A DNA stretch of 12,181 bases from Eubacterium sp. (GCA_023663915.1 JAMPGN010000134.1:1-12181), one strand, 5' to 3'. Numbered from the stretch's first letter, positions 1-7,606 are shown. Notes: generated by a model from the letters alone, not told the origin. Numbers and translations are program-made.

Positions 1-1
1 A

Positions 2-85
2 CCCGACACAAGAGAACTTTTTGTGCAATCTGCCTTCACAACTTATACGATAGAAATTTTGCCACCTGAATCCTATATATCATAA
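2..85 (+). other. Possible 3' end of an upstream gene (unresolved)
   Basis: Two plus-strand frames are open from the window edge. One runs from base 2 to a TAA at 83-85 and ends in ...LPPESYIS. The other runs from base 3 to a TAG at 48-50 and ends in ...NLPSQLIR. Either could be the tail of a gene that starts outside the window; an hsdS or hsdM gene would be the natural partner for the hsdR downstream. Both tails are too short to assign to a family, and AT-rich non-coding DNA can stay open this long by chance. Confidence 0.15.
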
Positions 86-101
86 AAATTTTTCTACTTA
101 A

Positions 102-132
102 TAAAAAGAGCTACTTGAAAATCGAGTAGCTC
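102..132 (-). terminator. Rho-independent terminator of the toxin mRNA
   Basis: Read on the minus strand, GAGCTACT (132-125) pairs perfectly with AGTAGCTC (115-108) across a 9-nt loop. It is followed at once by five T residues (107-103). This is a standard intrinsic terminator for leftward transcription from the toxin promoter near 390-417. It would give a toxin mRNA of about 275-280 nt that includes the whole antisense region. On the plus strand the same hairpin has no T tract, so it should act only leftward. Confidence 0.75.
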
Positions 133-143
133 TCGTGTATAAT
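115..143 (+). promoter_or_regulatory. Sigma-A promoter of the antisense antitoxin RNA
   Basis: A -35 box TTGAAA (115-120) and a perfect -10 box TATAAT (138-143) are separated by 17 bp, which is near-consensus for the housekeeping sigma factor. Transcription would start near A151. No ribosome binding site or open frame follows, only a short structured stretch ending in a terminator at 201-242, so the product is read as a small RNA. The promoter sits inside the toxin mRNA terminator hairpin (108-132). Confidence 0.75.
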
Positions 144-150
144 TTACTTT

Positions 151-242
151 AGAAGTGATCGGAATTGAAATTTCCGATTGCCCTCAGTAGAAAGTGTTAA
201 GAAATAGCATCTACCTTAGGCGGAGGGATGCTATTTCTTTTT
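151..242 (+). ncRNA. Antisense antitoxin RNA of a type I toxin-antitoxin locus
   Basis: This is a predicted RNA of about 92 nt between the promoter at 115-143 and the terminator at 201-242. It has two hairpins: ATCGGAA (158-164) with TTCCGAT (172-178), and the terminator stem. A single-stranded linker between them holds ATTGCCCTC (177-185). The RNA is fully complementary to the 3' part of the toxin mRNA, which is transcribed from the other strand, and its terminator overlaps the toxin stop region (231-242). The linker can also form nine pairs, two of them G-U, with GAGGGTGAT at the toxin Shine-Dalgarno (325-317). The terminator loop has CTTA (215-218), which fits the YUNR U-turn motif known from loops that start antisense pairing. 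The layout matches TxpA/RatA and Fst/RNA II type loci. The exact 5' end is an estimate from the promoter. Confidence 0.65.
201..242 (+). terminator. Rho-independent terminator of the antitoxin RNA
   Basis: GAAATAGCATC (201-211) and GATGCTATTTC (227-237) form a perfect 11-bp stem with a 15-nt loop (212-226), followed by TTTTT (238-242). It acts rightward. Read leftward, the same stem lies across the toxin stop codon and 3' UTR and lacks a T tract. Its loop in the toxin mRNA then contains CCCTCC, which is complementary to the toxin Shine-Dalgarno GGAGGG. Confidence 0.8.
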
Positions 243-311
243 GTGATTATCTATGTAAGATAGTGCTGTAAATAATACAAGTAACAATGTTAAAATTTCC
301 ATTATACTCAT
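231..311 (-). CDS. Small hydrophobic type I toxin peptide (holin-like), 26 aa
   Basis: The ATG at 311-309 opens 26 codons ending in TAG (233-231). The product begins MSIMEILT and ends DNHKKK, with one hydrophobic helix at about residues 5-19 and a basic tail. That is the form of membrane-acting type I toxins such as the TxpA, BsrG and Fst groups and peptides annotated as putative holin-like toxins. Such peptides insert in the inner membrane and disturb it when the antisense RNA is lost. The start is fixed by AAGGAGGG (328-321), nine bases before the ATG. A consensus promoter lies upstream (390-417) and a terminator downstream (102-132). A convergent RNA covers the 3' end. I cannot assign a named family with certainty; the gene call rests mainly on the promoter, ribosome site, terminator and antisense set. 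The pair may act in stress or plasmid/island maintenance, and it sits beside defence genes. Confidence 0.7.
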   Translation of the reverse strand: MSIMEILTLLLVLFTALSYIDNHKKK

Positions 312-316
312 AAGGC

Positions 317-350
317 ATCACCCTCCTTCATAAAGACTAGAGGGCATCAC
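317..350 (-). promoter_or_regulatory. 5' UTR hairpin masking the toxin Shine-Dalgarno
   Basis: In the toxin leader, CCCTC (344-340) can pair with GAGGG (325-321), which lies inside the ribosome binding site AAGGAGGG (328-321). The stem is 5 bp and can be lengthened by G-U pairs at each end. The octamer GTGATGCC occurs twice on this strand, at 350-343 and 321-314, bracketing the hairpin. Masking of the ribosome site in the primary transcript is known in several type I toxin families. Folding here is judged by eye. Confidence 0.5.
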
Positions 351-389
351 GGAAAATCGCATCCTGCTTCTTTTCAATTACACAATTAA

Positions 390-417
390 ATTATATCATA
401 CAGAAACAAAATGTCAA
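390..417 (-). promoter_or_regulatory. Strong sigma-A promoter of the toxin gene
   Basis: On the minus strand, TTGACA (417-412) is a perfect -35 box and TATAAT (395-390) a perfect -10 box, 16 bp apart. A TG one base before the -10 makes it an extended -10. Transcription would start near 383, giving a leader of about 70 nt before the toxin ATG at 311. A promoter this close to consensus in front of a 26-codon frame is typical of type I toxin genes. Confidence 0.8.
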
Positions 418-655
418 ACGGTATAACAACTATTTTGTATTGCCATACTATAATAAAAAAGCATCTATAACATCATTTGAAATATTAATAGCACTATATG
501 ATGGAAAATTCTATTAGAATATAATAAATAAAATTCAAAAAGAAAGAGTTTCTCTAAATTCACACAAAACAGATTCAAAAGCCACAAATAAAGTGCTAGA
601 ATAAAATCAGCAGAAAATTCCCCCAAATTGATTGAAAGAGAAAAAGGTGGTTTCC
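418..655. other. AT-rich non-coding region upstream of hsdR
   Basis: There is no credible gene in this stretch, which is clearly richer in A and T than the coding DNA after it. TATAAT occurs at 449-454 and again at 520-525, but neither has a good -35 box at 16-18 bp, so the hsdR promoter cannot be placed with confidence. The last bases contain AAGGTGG (644-650), the likely hsdR ribosome site. No strong hairpin or terminator was seen. Confidence 0.5.
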
Positions 656-3600
656 ATGAGTTACGATTACTCAGAGAATATATTAGTCCAAGAAAGTGCA
701 GGCAGCCTTCTGGAAGAACTCGGCTGGAAGGTTGAGTTTGCTTATCATACAGAAGTACTTGGCGAAAACGGCTCTTTTGGTCGAAAATCCTACAGAGATA
801 TTCTTTTGGTGCGCTATTTTAAGAAGGCGCTTGCGAAGTTGAATCCATGGATGACACCGACGCTGATCGAGGACGCATTAAAGACTTTTGAACGGCATCT
901 TTCCACAGCCTCCCTAATGCAGATCAACGAAGAAAAGTATTCTATGATTCGTGATGGAATCCCTGTAACCGTGAAGAAACCAAACGGGCAGAGTGAAGAG
1001 AAAAGAGCCATGGTCATAGATTTTGAGCATCCCTTTGACGAGGAGAGAAATCATTTTCTGGCAATCAAAGAGCTGAAAATTCATGGCGACCTTTATCGCA
1101 GGCGCACGGATATTGTAGGATTCGTAAACGGCATTCCGCTTTTATTTGTGGAACTGAAAAAGAATACGGTCGATGTTCAAGACGCGTATACCAATAACTA
1201 TACAGACTATCTGGATACGATTCCGCATCTGTTTTATTACAATGCTTTCGTAATGTTGTCCAATGGGATGGAGTCCAAAGTAGGTACGCTTGGGAGCGGG
1301 TACGAGTTTTTTCATGACTGGAAGAGGCTTAACGAGCAGGAAACGGGCAGCGTCGCATTAGAAATCATGCTTCGCGGTATTTGTAACAAGTCCAATTTCC
1401 TTGACCTGTTAGAAAATTTTATTCTGTATGACCATTCCGACGGGACTACCGCCAAGATACTTGCAAGAAACCATCAGTATCTTGGAGTGAATGAGGCAGT
1501 TAAGGCTTATGAAGCTCGTAAGCTGAACAATGGAAAACTCGGCGTATTCTGGCATACACAGGGTTCGGGCAAAAGCTATTCGATGGTATTTTTTGCGCGT
1601 AAGATCCGCAGAAAATGTGCTGGCTCTCCTACAATCATCGTACTCACAGACCGGGAAGAACTCAACACACAGATTAGCGATACGTTTGAAAACTGCGGGC
1701 TTTTGGGAAAGGCGGAAGCTTCCGAGTTCATAGCGGTAAGCGGCGATGATTTAATCAAGAAACTGAAAGGGAATCCGAGTTTTATATTTACCTTGATTCA
1801 GAAATTTCATAAAAAAGTGGAAGAGCCGATCGTTCCCGACCACGATATGATTATCATGTCCGATGAGGCGCACAGAAGTCAATACGGCATATTTGCTGAC
1901 AATATGATGCGCTTGCTGCCAACTGCCGCCAGAATCGGTTTTACGGGAACGCCGCTTTTGGCGGACGATAACATTACTGAGCGCACCTTTGGCGGTTATA
2001 TCTCTGTTTATGATTTTCAGCGTGCGGTGGAGGACAAGGCGACAGTGCCCCTTTACTATGAGAATCGAGGAGAGAAAATACTGGATATCCATAATCCCGA
2101 TATTACGGATCAAATTCTTGATGCGATCGAGGAGGCGGATTTTGAGCCGGAGCAGGCTGAGCGATTAGAGCATGAGTTTCAAAAAGAAATTCATCTTTTG
2201 ACAACCGAGTCGAGGCTTCGTTCGGTTGCCAGAGATTTTGTGTCACATTACTCGGATCTCTGGACAAGCGGAAAGGCAATGTTTGTCTGCTTAAATAAGG
2301 TGACTTGTGTCCGCATGTACAATTATGTGCAGGAGTACTGGAAAGAAGAAATAAATGCACTGAAAATGGAGCGCACAACAGTTTCACAGCAGGAAGCGCA
2401 GGAGCTTGACTGCAAGATAAAGTGGATGACAGATACGGAGATGGCGATGGTAATCTCACAGGAACAGAACGAAGTCCAAACGTTCCGAAAATGGAATCTG
2501 GATATCAGACCGCATCGGGAGAAGATGGAAAAGCGCGAACTCGATAAGGAGTTTAAAGATAAGGACAATCACTTGCGGATCGTTTTTGTCTGTGCCATGT
2601 GGCTGACGGGATTTGACGTAAAGTGTCTGTCCTGTCTGTATTTGGACAAGCCTTTGAAAGCACATACTCTGATGCAGACCATTGCGAGGGCAAACCGTGT
2701 GGAAGAGGGCAAAAGCAACGGACTGATTATTGATTATATCGGTATCGTGAAAGCGCTTCGCAGGGCGCTTGCCGACTATACAGTCAACGTGGGCGGCACA
2801 AGTACCGATCCAACCATTGACAAGAGTGAATTGATCGACAGAGTATTGGAAGCCATAGCCGCCGCAGATCAGTTTTTGCGTGTCAGGGGCTTTCTATTAA
2901 AGAATCTTGTATCGGCAAAAGATTTTGACAAATTGGCATTGTTACAGGAGGCGGCAAACGCTGTCTGTGAAAGCCGAGAAAGCAAAAGGCAATTTATGAC
3001 TTATGGAAATGAGATTCGCCGTATGATGAAGTATCTTGACAGGCAGGATATTTCGGACGGTGACAGACGGAGGAAAGAAGCCGTCCTTGCAATATATGAT
3101 GATTTGAAGAAAAAGAAAAAACACGTAGATACGGTTGATCTGATGGTGCAGGTCAATGGTATTTTGAACGAATATGTTTTGATGGAACAGACCCCGGAAG
3201 AGAGGAACCTAGAAAAGCGGTTTGATATCAGCAAGATTGATTTTGACTTGCTTGGCAGGGAGTTTTCCAAGGTGCAAAAGAAAAATCTCATGTTCATGGA
3301 GCTGGAAGATCTTATCCGCACGCGCTTAGATCAAATGCTCAAAGCCAATCCCGGACGAGTGGATTATTATGAGCGTTATCGAAAGATTATTGAAGAATAC
3401 AATCAAGAGCAGGATCGGGCTAATATTGAAAAAATATTTATGGAACTCATGGATCTGGCAGGTTCCATGAGCAAAGAGGCGCAGAGATACGTGCGCGAAG
3501 GTTTCACAAACGATGAGGAATTGTCATTGTATGATATGCTTTTTAAAGAAAATCTTTCTAAGGAGGATATTAGAAAGATTAAGAAACTAGCGGTAGATTT

Positions 3601-3796
3601 ACTGGAAAAACTCAAAAATAAGATTTCACAGCTCGACCACTGGACGGACAAACAGGAGACGAAAGCGGAAGTAGATATGTTGATTGGAGAGATTTTATGG
3701 GAAGAGCTTCCGGAATGCTATTCGGACAGCGCAATTTTTACTTATCGACAGAAGATCTACGAGTATGTTTATATGAGGTATAAGGAAGTGGCGTAG
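656..3796 (+). CDS. hsdR: Type I restriction-modification enzyme, R subunit (HsdR)
   Basis: This is the motor and nuclease subunit that, with HsdM and HsdS, translocates DNA and cuts unmodified DNA far from the recognition site. It is 1046 aa, normal for the family. Residues about 120-185 form the PD-(D/E)xK nuclease: D152 in RRTDIVGF, then E166-x-K168 in VELKK. The superfamily 2 translocase follows: Walker A TQGSGKS (301-307), DEAH (403-406), FTGT motif III (429-432), MWLTGFD (648-654) and motif VI QTIARANR (674-681). The charged helical C-terminal third fits the region that docks on the methylase. The ATG at 656 is chosen because AAGGTGG lies 5 bases upstream; an in-frame TTG at 632 has no ribosome site. 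No hsdM or hsdS is in the window. If they are not just upstream, the subunit is an orphan. All catalytic motifs look intact. Confidence 0.95.
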   Translation: MSYDYSENILVQESAGSLLEELGWKVEFAYHTEVLGENGSFGRKSYRDILLVRYFKKALAKLNPWMTPTLIEDALKTFERHLSTASLMQINEEKYSMIRDGIPVTVKKPNGQSEEKRAMVIDFEHPFDEERNHFLAIKELKIHGDLYRRRTDIVGFVNGIPLLFVELKKNTVDVQDAYTNNYTDYLDTIPHLFYYNAFVMLSNGMESKVGTLGSGYEFFHDWKRLNEQETGSVALEIMLRGICNKSNFLDLLENFILYDHSDGTTAKILARNHQYLGVNEAVKAYEARKLNNGKLGVFWHTQGSGKSYSMVFFARKIRRKCAGSPTIIVLTDREELNTQISDTFENCGLLGKAEASEFIAVSGDDLIKKLKGNPSFIFTLIQKFHKKVEEPIVPDHDMIIMSDEAHRSQYGIFADNMMRLLPTAARIGFTGTPLLADDNITERTFGGYISVYDFQRAVEDKATVPLYYENRGEKILDIHNPDITDQILDAIEEADFEPEQAERLEHEFQKEIHLLTTESRLRSVARDFVSHYSDLWTSGKAMFVCLNKVTCVRMYNYVQEYWKEEINALKMERTTVSQQEAQELDCKIKWMTDTEMAMVISQEQNEVQTFRKWNLDIRPHREKMEKRELDKEFKDKDNHLRIVFVCAMWLTGFDVKCLSCLYLDKPLKAHTLMQTIARANRVEEGKSNGLIIDYIGIVKALRRALADYTVNVGGTSTDPTIDKSELIDRVLEAIAAADQFLRVRGFLLKNLVSAKDFDKLALLQEAANAVCESRESKRQFMTYGNEIRRMMKYLDRQDISDGDRRRKEAVLAIYDDLKKKKKHVDTVDLMVQVNGILNEYVLMEQTPEERNLEKRFDISKIDFDLLGREFSKVQKKNLMFMELEDLIRTRLDQMLKANPGRVDYYERYRKIIEEYNQEQDRANIEKIFMELMDLAGSMSKEAQRYVREGFTNDEELSLYDMLFKENLSKEDIRKIKKLAVDLLEKLKNKISQLDHWTDKQETKAEVDMLIGEILWEELPECYSDSAIFTYRQKIYEYVYMRYKEVA

Positions 3797-3842
3797 AAGG
3801 CGGTATGGAGCTGCTATCTTTTATATTGCTATATTATGCTCA

Positions 3843-3891
3843 AGGTTGTAAAATAATTGTCGAAAGACAGTGATTTACAACCTCTTGTTTT
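3843..3891 (+). terminator. Hairpin with GAAA tetraloop between hsdR and the helicase gene
   Basis: AGGTTGTAAA (3843-3852) pairs perfectly with TTTACAACCT (3874-3883). Inside the loop, TGTC (3858-3861) pairs with GACA (3866-3869) around a GAAA tetraloop. CTTGTTTT follows at 3884-3891. It is probably the hsdR terminator, although the T tract is interrupted. It lies 25 bases before the helicase ATG, so it could also act as a leader structure for that gene if transcription reads through. Confidence 0.55.
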
Positions 3892-3915
3892 ACTTGAGTA
3901 TAGAAGGAGCTGACT

Positions 3916-6900
3916 ATGAATGCAGTATTTCGGGATATATTTCGTGCGATCCATGAAGGTAAATGGTTAAGCATCGAATATCATAACAGAGAAGATCAGA
4001 ATACAAAATACTGGATCGGTATCCGGAATCTGGATGCCCATAACCGCACCCTGGCAGTGGAAGGCTTCCATCTCAGACAATATACGGTACAATCTTTTGA
4101 TAAGATCAAAATAGATTCCATACAATCTTCCCGAATCATCGAAGGTTCTTTTTATCCTGTCAATGAAGATCTTGTTAAGGATATTTACTTGAATCCCCAT
4201 AAATATAATTCTGTTTTTGATAATACGGCGAATCTGAAAATACTCAGTTATCTGGAAATGTGCAATCGGCTTGACAGTGTACCATATAAATCGGATTTCA
4301 GCCTGATCCGTTATCTGGATCACGACCAGATCCGGGGGAATTTATATCAGTTAAGCCCGGAGCAGTTTCATGAGATCGTCAAAAGTTTTCAATATCAGAC
4401 AGAAGCCAATGCGCGTATGGACGGCGGTCTAAAGATCAGGCAGCTTGCAATGAATGTGCTGAGCATTCATATGACGAAGGGCTTGTATGTGCTGGCTTAT
4501 CGGAAACTGAATCTGGACGTAAAGCAGCGTGTGTTAAAACCGGATGACGAGATCACAATCTGCACGGAGTTTACCATAGACGGGACGAAACAAAGCATCC
4601 GCAAATTTCTTGACGGAGACGAATATGAGATGCTCTCTGATTTTGAAATAAATCAAGAGAAGATCAAGGACTGCATTATGCGTCGTATGCGGCAAAATGG
4701 GAGCAATGTGGATGATATACCGTATGTGATCGGACTGGAAACGGATGTTGCGCTGGATTTGCATATGGAATATCAGGCGATCATGAAAATGTACCAGAAA
4801 GGAGAAGTGCCTGTTCCGATCAGGGCGTTCTTCGGTGATCTTTTGGAGCGTCCGAGAAGGACGGCGGCTTATCCGATTGTGTTAATTAACCGTAAGATCA
4901 ACATGGATCAGCTCCTTGCGATTCATAACGCCATGAAGTATCCGGTAGCCTATATCCAGGGACCGCCCGGAACAGGTAAGACAAATACGATCATCAATAC
5001 GATCGTGACGGCTTTTTTTAATGAGCGCACGGTGCTTTTTGCGTCCTATAATAATCATCCGATCAACGGTGTTTATGACAAATTGTCCACATTGAAATAT
5101 CGGGGAAAAACCATCCCGTTTCCGGTTCTGCGTCTGGGGAATAATGAGAAAGTCAAAGAAGCGCTTACCACCATCAAGAGGCTTTATGAAAATGTACAGA
5201 ATATCAAAGTGTTTGAAAAAACGTTGGACCGTAATAAGGACGACCGGAAAAGGCGCGCGAAGCGTCTGTCGGAATTGTTGAAAAGGTATGAGGATCTTTT
5301 GGATCTGAAAGAACGTGAGGAAACAATAGACAGAGTGCTTGATTTTGAAAAGAAAAAGGGCGTATCCTTTCAGATGATGTCTTTTGAGGAAGATCTTCAG
5401 ATCAGACAGCGCACACAGATCAACCGCAGGATGGAAGCGGCAGGGGAAGTGTCGGAAGAAGAGGCAGTCTCCCTTTTGGATCAGGATATAGAGAAATTGA
5501 AAGAGTATCTCTACTATATATCTGCGGGTTATATTAAAAAAATTGGCATGTCGAGAAACTCTGATTTGAGGGAGATTCTGGAGATGGAAGATGAATCAAA
5601 ACAGTTCGATGCTTTTGTAAAATATCTGGGAGAAAAAGACAATATCATCAAACTGCAGAAAATTTTTCCAATCATCATCACAACATGCATTTCCGCGCAC
5701 CGGCTGGGAGAACCCGCACCGATGTTTGATATGGTGATCATGGACGAGGCGAGCCAGTGCAATATCGCAGTATCCCTGGTACCGATCGTGCGGGGAGAGA
5801 GCCTTATGCTGGTGGGCGATCCGCAACAGCTTAATCCGGTTATTTTGTTAGATGAGATAACGAATGAGAAGCTAAAAAAACGTTATACGGTATCTGATGA
5901 ATATGATTACCGTAAAAATTCCATTTATAAGACTTATCTGGCGTGTGATGCGGTCAGCGATGAGACATTGCTTCATAATCATTACCGCTGCCACAAGGAC
6001 ATTATCGGATTTAATAACCGTAAATATTATAATTCCCGTTTGAAGGTTTTATCAGAGAGCAGGGAAGAACAGCCGCTCGTCTATATGGATATGCAGAATG
6101 CATTTTCGGATTATAAAAATACGGCGCCTGCGGAGGCATATGAAATTGCGAGGTATGCTGCGCACAATAGGGACAAAAATATCGGTGTCATTACACCTTT
6201 TGTAAACCAGAGGAAACTGATTGAAGAAGAGCTGGAACGTGCCAAAGTGACCAATGTGACCTGTGGGACGGTACATGCTTTTCAGGGAGATGAGAAAGAT
6301 ATTATTCTCTTTTCCACGGCGATCACAGATCAGACACAGGCGGGCACTTATGAGTGGCTAAAAAATAATAAGGAATTGATCAATGTGGCAACTTCGCGGG
6401 CGAAAGATCAGTTGATTGTGTTGTCCAGTAAAAAGAACTTGGAACGCCTTCACCAGAAAGAAGGGGACGACGATCTGTATGAGCTTGCGCAGTATGTGTG
6501 GTCAAACGGGACAAGCACTGTGACACCAAAGCAGGCGGAATCCAGAGCGTTAGGGGTGAAACCGTTCAGCAGCGTTACGGAGGAAGCTTTTTTGCAAAAT
6601 CTGACTCATGCACTGGAAAATATATGGCTGACGCAGAGTAAGTATACGATCCATAAAGAGGTGGCGATCGCAGATGTATTTCAGAATAATGAGAGCTATA
6701 ATGATCTTTTCTATAACGGACGGTTTGATTTTGTAGTGTATGAAAAGCAGGGCAGACAGGAATTCCCGATTCTTGCCATCGAACTCGACGGCAAGGAGCA
6801 TTTTGAGAGTGAAGTGGTGGCTGACAGGGACAAAAAGAAAAATGCGATCTGTGAAGAACATCATTTACAGTTGATCCGGGTAGAAAATTCATATGCCAGA

Positions 6901-6954
6901 AGATATAACCATATTAAGGGGATTCTGATCAATTATTTTTCGGTTATGCATTGA
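3916..6954 (+). CDS. UPF1-like SF1 helicase with WYL-like N-terminus and C-terminal VSR/PD-(D/E)xK-type nuclease domain
   Basis: The 1012-aa protein has three parts. Residues about 5-80 resemble a WYL-type ligand-binding barrel (strands around WLSIEYHN, KYWIGIRNLD, LAVEGFHLRQY), without the literal WYL triplet. Residues about 320-845 are a superfamily 1 UPF1-like helicase: Walker A GPPGTGKT (349-356), DEASQ (610-614), GDPQQL (634-639), YRC (690-692), TVHAFQGDE (785-793) and VATSRAK (824-830). A charged helical insert lies at about 430-570. Residues about 890-1005 look like a DUF2726/VSR-type nuclease: D938, E956-x-D958, H962, then D970, D972 and K973-975. The expected role is nucleic-acid unwinding coupled to cleavage, plausibly anti-phage, because it follows hsdR. 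The ATG has AAGGAG 8 bases upstream. WYL domains often bind nucleic acid or nucleotide signals, so the N-terminus may be a sensor. The helicase call is firm, the nuclease likely, the WYL-like domain tentative and the defence role inferred. Confidence 0.85.
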   Translation: MNAVFRDIFRAIHEGKWLSIEYHNREDQNTKYWIGIRNLDAHNRTLAVEGFHLRQYTVQSFDKIKIDSIQSSRIIEGSFYPVNEDLVKDIYLNPHKYNSVFDNTANLKILSYLEMCNRLDSVPYKSDFSLIRYLDHDQIRGNLYQLSPEQFHEIVKSFQYQTEANARMDGGLKIRQLAMNVLSIHMTKGLYVLAYRKLNLDVKQRVLKPDDEITICTEFTIDGTKQSIRKFLDGDEYEMLSDFEINQEKIKDCIMRRMRQNGSNVDDIPYVIGLETDVALDLHMEYQAIMKMYQKGEVPVPIRAFFGDLLERPRRTAAYPIVLINRKINMDQLLAIHNAMKYPVAYIQGPPGTGKTNTIINTIVTAFFNERTVLFASYNNHPINGVYDKLSTLKYRGKTIPFPVLRLGNNEKVKEALTTIKRLYENVQNIKVFEKTLDRNKDDRKRRAKRLSELLKRYEDLLDLKEREETIDRVLDFEKKKGVSFQMMSFEEDLQIRQRTQINRRMEAAGEVSEEEAVSLLDQDIEKLKEYLYYISAGYIKKIGMSRNSDLREILEMEDESKQFDAFVKYLGEKDNIIKLQKIFPIIITTCISAHRLGEPAPMFDMVIMDEASQCNIAVSLVPIVRGESLMLVGDPQQLNPVILLDEITNEKLKKRYTVSDEYDYRKNSIYKTYLACDAVSDETLLHNHYRCHKDIIGFNNRKYYNSRLKVLSESREEQPLVYMDMQNAFSDYKNTAPAEAYEIARYAAHNRDKNIGVITPFVNQRKLIEEELERAKVTNVTCGTVHAFQGDEKDIILFSTAITDQTQAGTYEWLKNNKELINVATSRAKDQLIVLSSKKNLERLHQKEGDDDLYELAQYVWSNGTSTVTPKQAESRALGVKPFSSVTEEAFLQNLTHALENIWLTQSKYTIHKEVAIADVFQNNESYNDLFYNGRFDFVVYEKQGRQEFPILAIELDGKEHFESEVVADRDKKKNAICEEHHLQLIRVENSYARRYNHIKGILINYFSVMH

Positions 6955-6978
6955 GGATGCTGCATTGTTTTTGAAAAG

Positions 6979-6987
6979 TGGTATACT
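6979..6987 (+). promoter_or_regulatory. Candidate extended -10 promoter for the AlbA_2 gene
   Basis: TGGTATACT (6979-6987) is an extended -10 box (TG, one base, TATACT), 82 bases before the ATG at 7070. There is no good -35 box at 16-18 bp, which an extended -10 can tolerate. It lies after the helicase stop (6954), so the broken gene downstream was probably transcribed on its own. A weak 5-bp repeat around 6946-6965 followed by TTTTT may end the helicase transcript, but I give it little weight. Confidence 0.4.
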
Positions 6988-7069
6988 AAAGGGGAAATGA
7001 TAAAAAAATTATTCGCTTAAAATCCATTGACTATTATATTTTTAGTTGAGAAGAGTGGAGGCTTATAAG

Positions 7070-7606
7070 ATGGCGGAAAGTCAAAATATAGAGTGGAAAG
7101 AGTCGTGGCGTGATGAATATCTTAAATGGATATGTGGCTTTGCCAATGCGCAGGGCGGTAAAATATATATTGGAGCACGGGATGACGGAACAATAATTGG
7201 AGTTAATAATTCCAGGAAGCTCCTGGAGGATATCCCGAATAAGATTCAAAATAAATTAGGAATTATGGCAGACGTGAACCTTCTTACAGAGGGAGGATTG
7301 GATTACATTGAGATTGTAGTTGAACCATGGGCTTTTCCTGTAAACTACGATGGAGAATATCATTACAGAAGCGGCAGTACAAAGCAGATGCTCCGGGGAA
7401 ATGTACTGACTAATTTTTTAATGACAAAGACAGGACTGAAATGGGATGCCGCAACCATATCTGATATTGGGATTAATGAGTTGGACAGGGAAAGTCTTGA
7501 TATTTTTAGAAGAGAAGCTCTGCGAAGCGGACGAATGTCAAAAGAAGATTTGGATATTGCGGATGCCGAACTATTAGAAAAACTGGACTTAGTAACAGAT
7601 GGTTGA
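7070..7606 (+). pseudogene. AlbA_2/Schlafen-type ATP-binding protein, N-terminal fragment
   Basis: This fragment has 178 codons, from an ATG preceded by GTGGAGG to a TGA at 7604-7606. The opening (QNIEWKESW, then FANAQGGKIYIG and DDGTIIGV) is the AlbA_2 domain, also called divergent AAA-4. It occurs in proteins annotated as putative transcriptional regulators or ATP-binding proteins. YHYRSGSTKQML and FDIF-type sequence (ESLDIFRREALRSGRM) follow, as in the full-length family. After LVTDG the reading stops, and the rest of the protein continues in another frame from 7603. About 40-50 residues that normally link these parts are absent, so a deletion, not a single-base shift, broke the gene. The domain itself looks intact, so a short product could still be made. 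The family's role is uncertain. Confidence 0.8.

Noticed and set aside
243..321. Alternative GTG start at 321-319 on the minus strand for the toxin
   Set aside because: It gives a short, non-hydrophobic frame (MPYEYN...) that ends at TAA 249-247, and the GTG lies within one base of the Shine-Dalgarno.
449..525. TATAAT at 449-454 and 520-525 as hsdR promoters
   Set aside because: Neither has a recognisable -35 box at 16-18 bp, and such hexamers are common by chance in AT-rich DNA.
632..655. TTG at 632 as the hsdR start
   Set aside because: It is in frame but has no ribosome binding site. The ATG at 656 has AAGGTGG 5 bases upstream.
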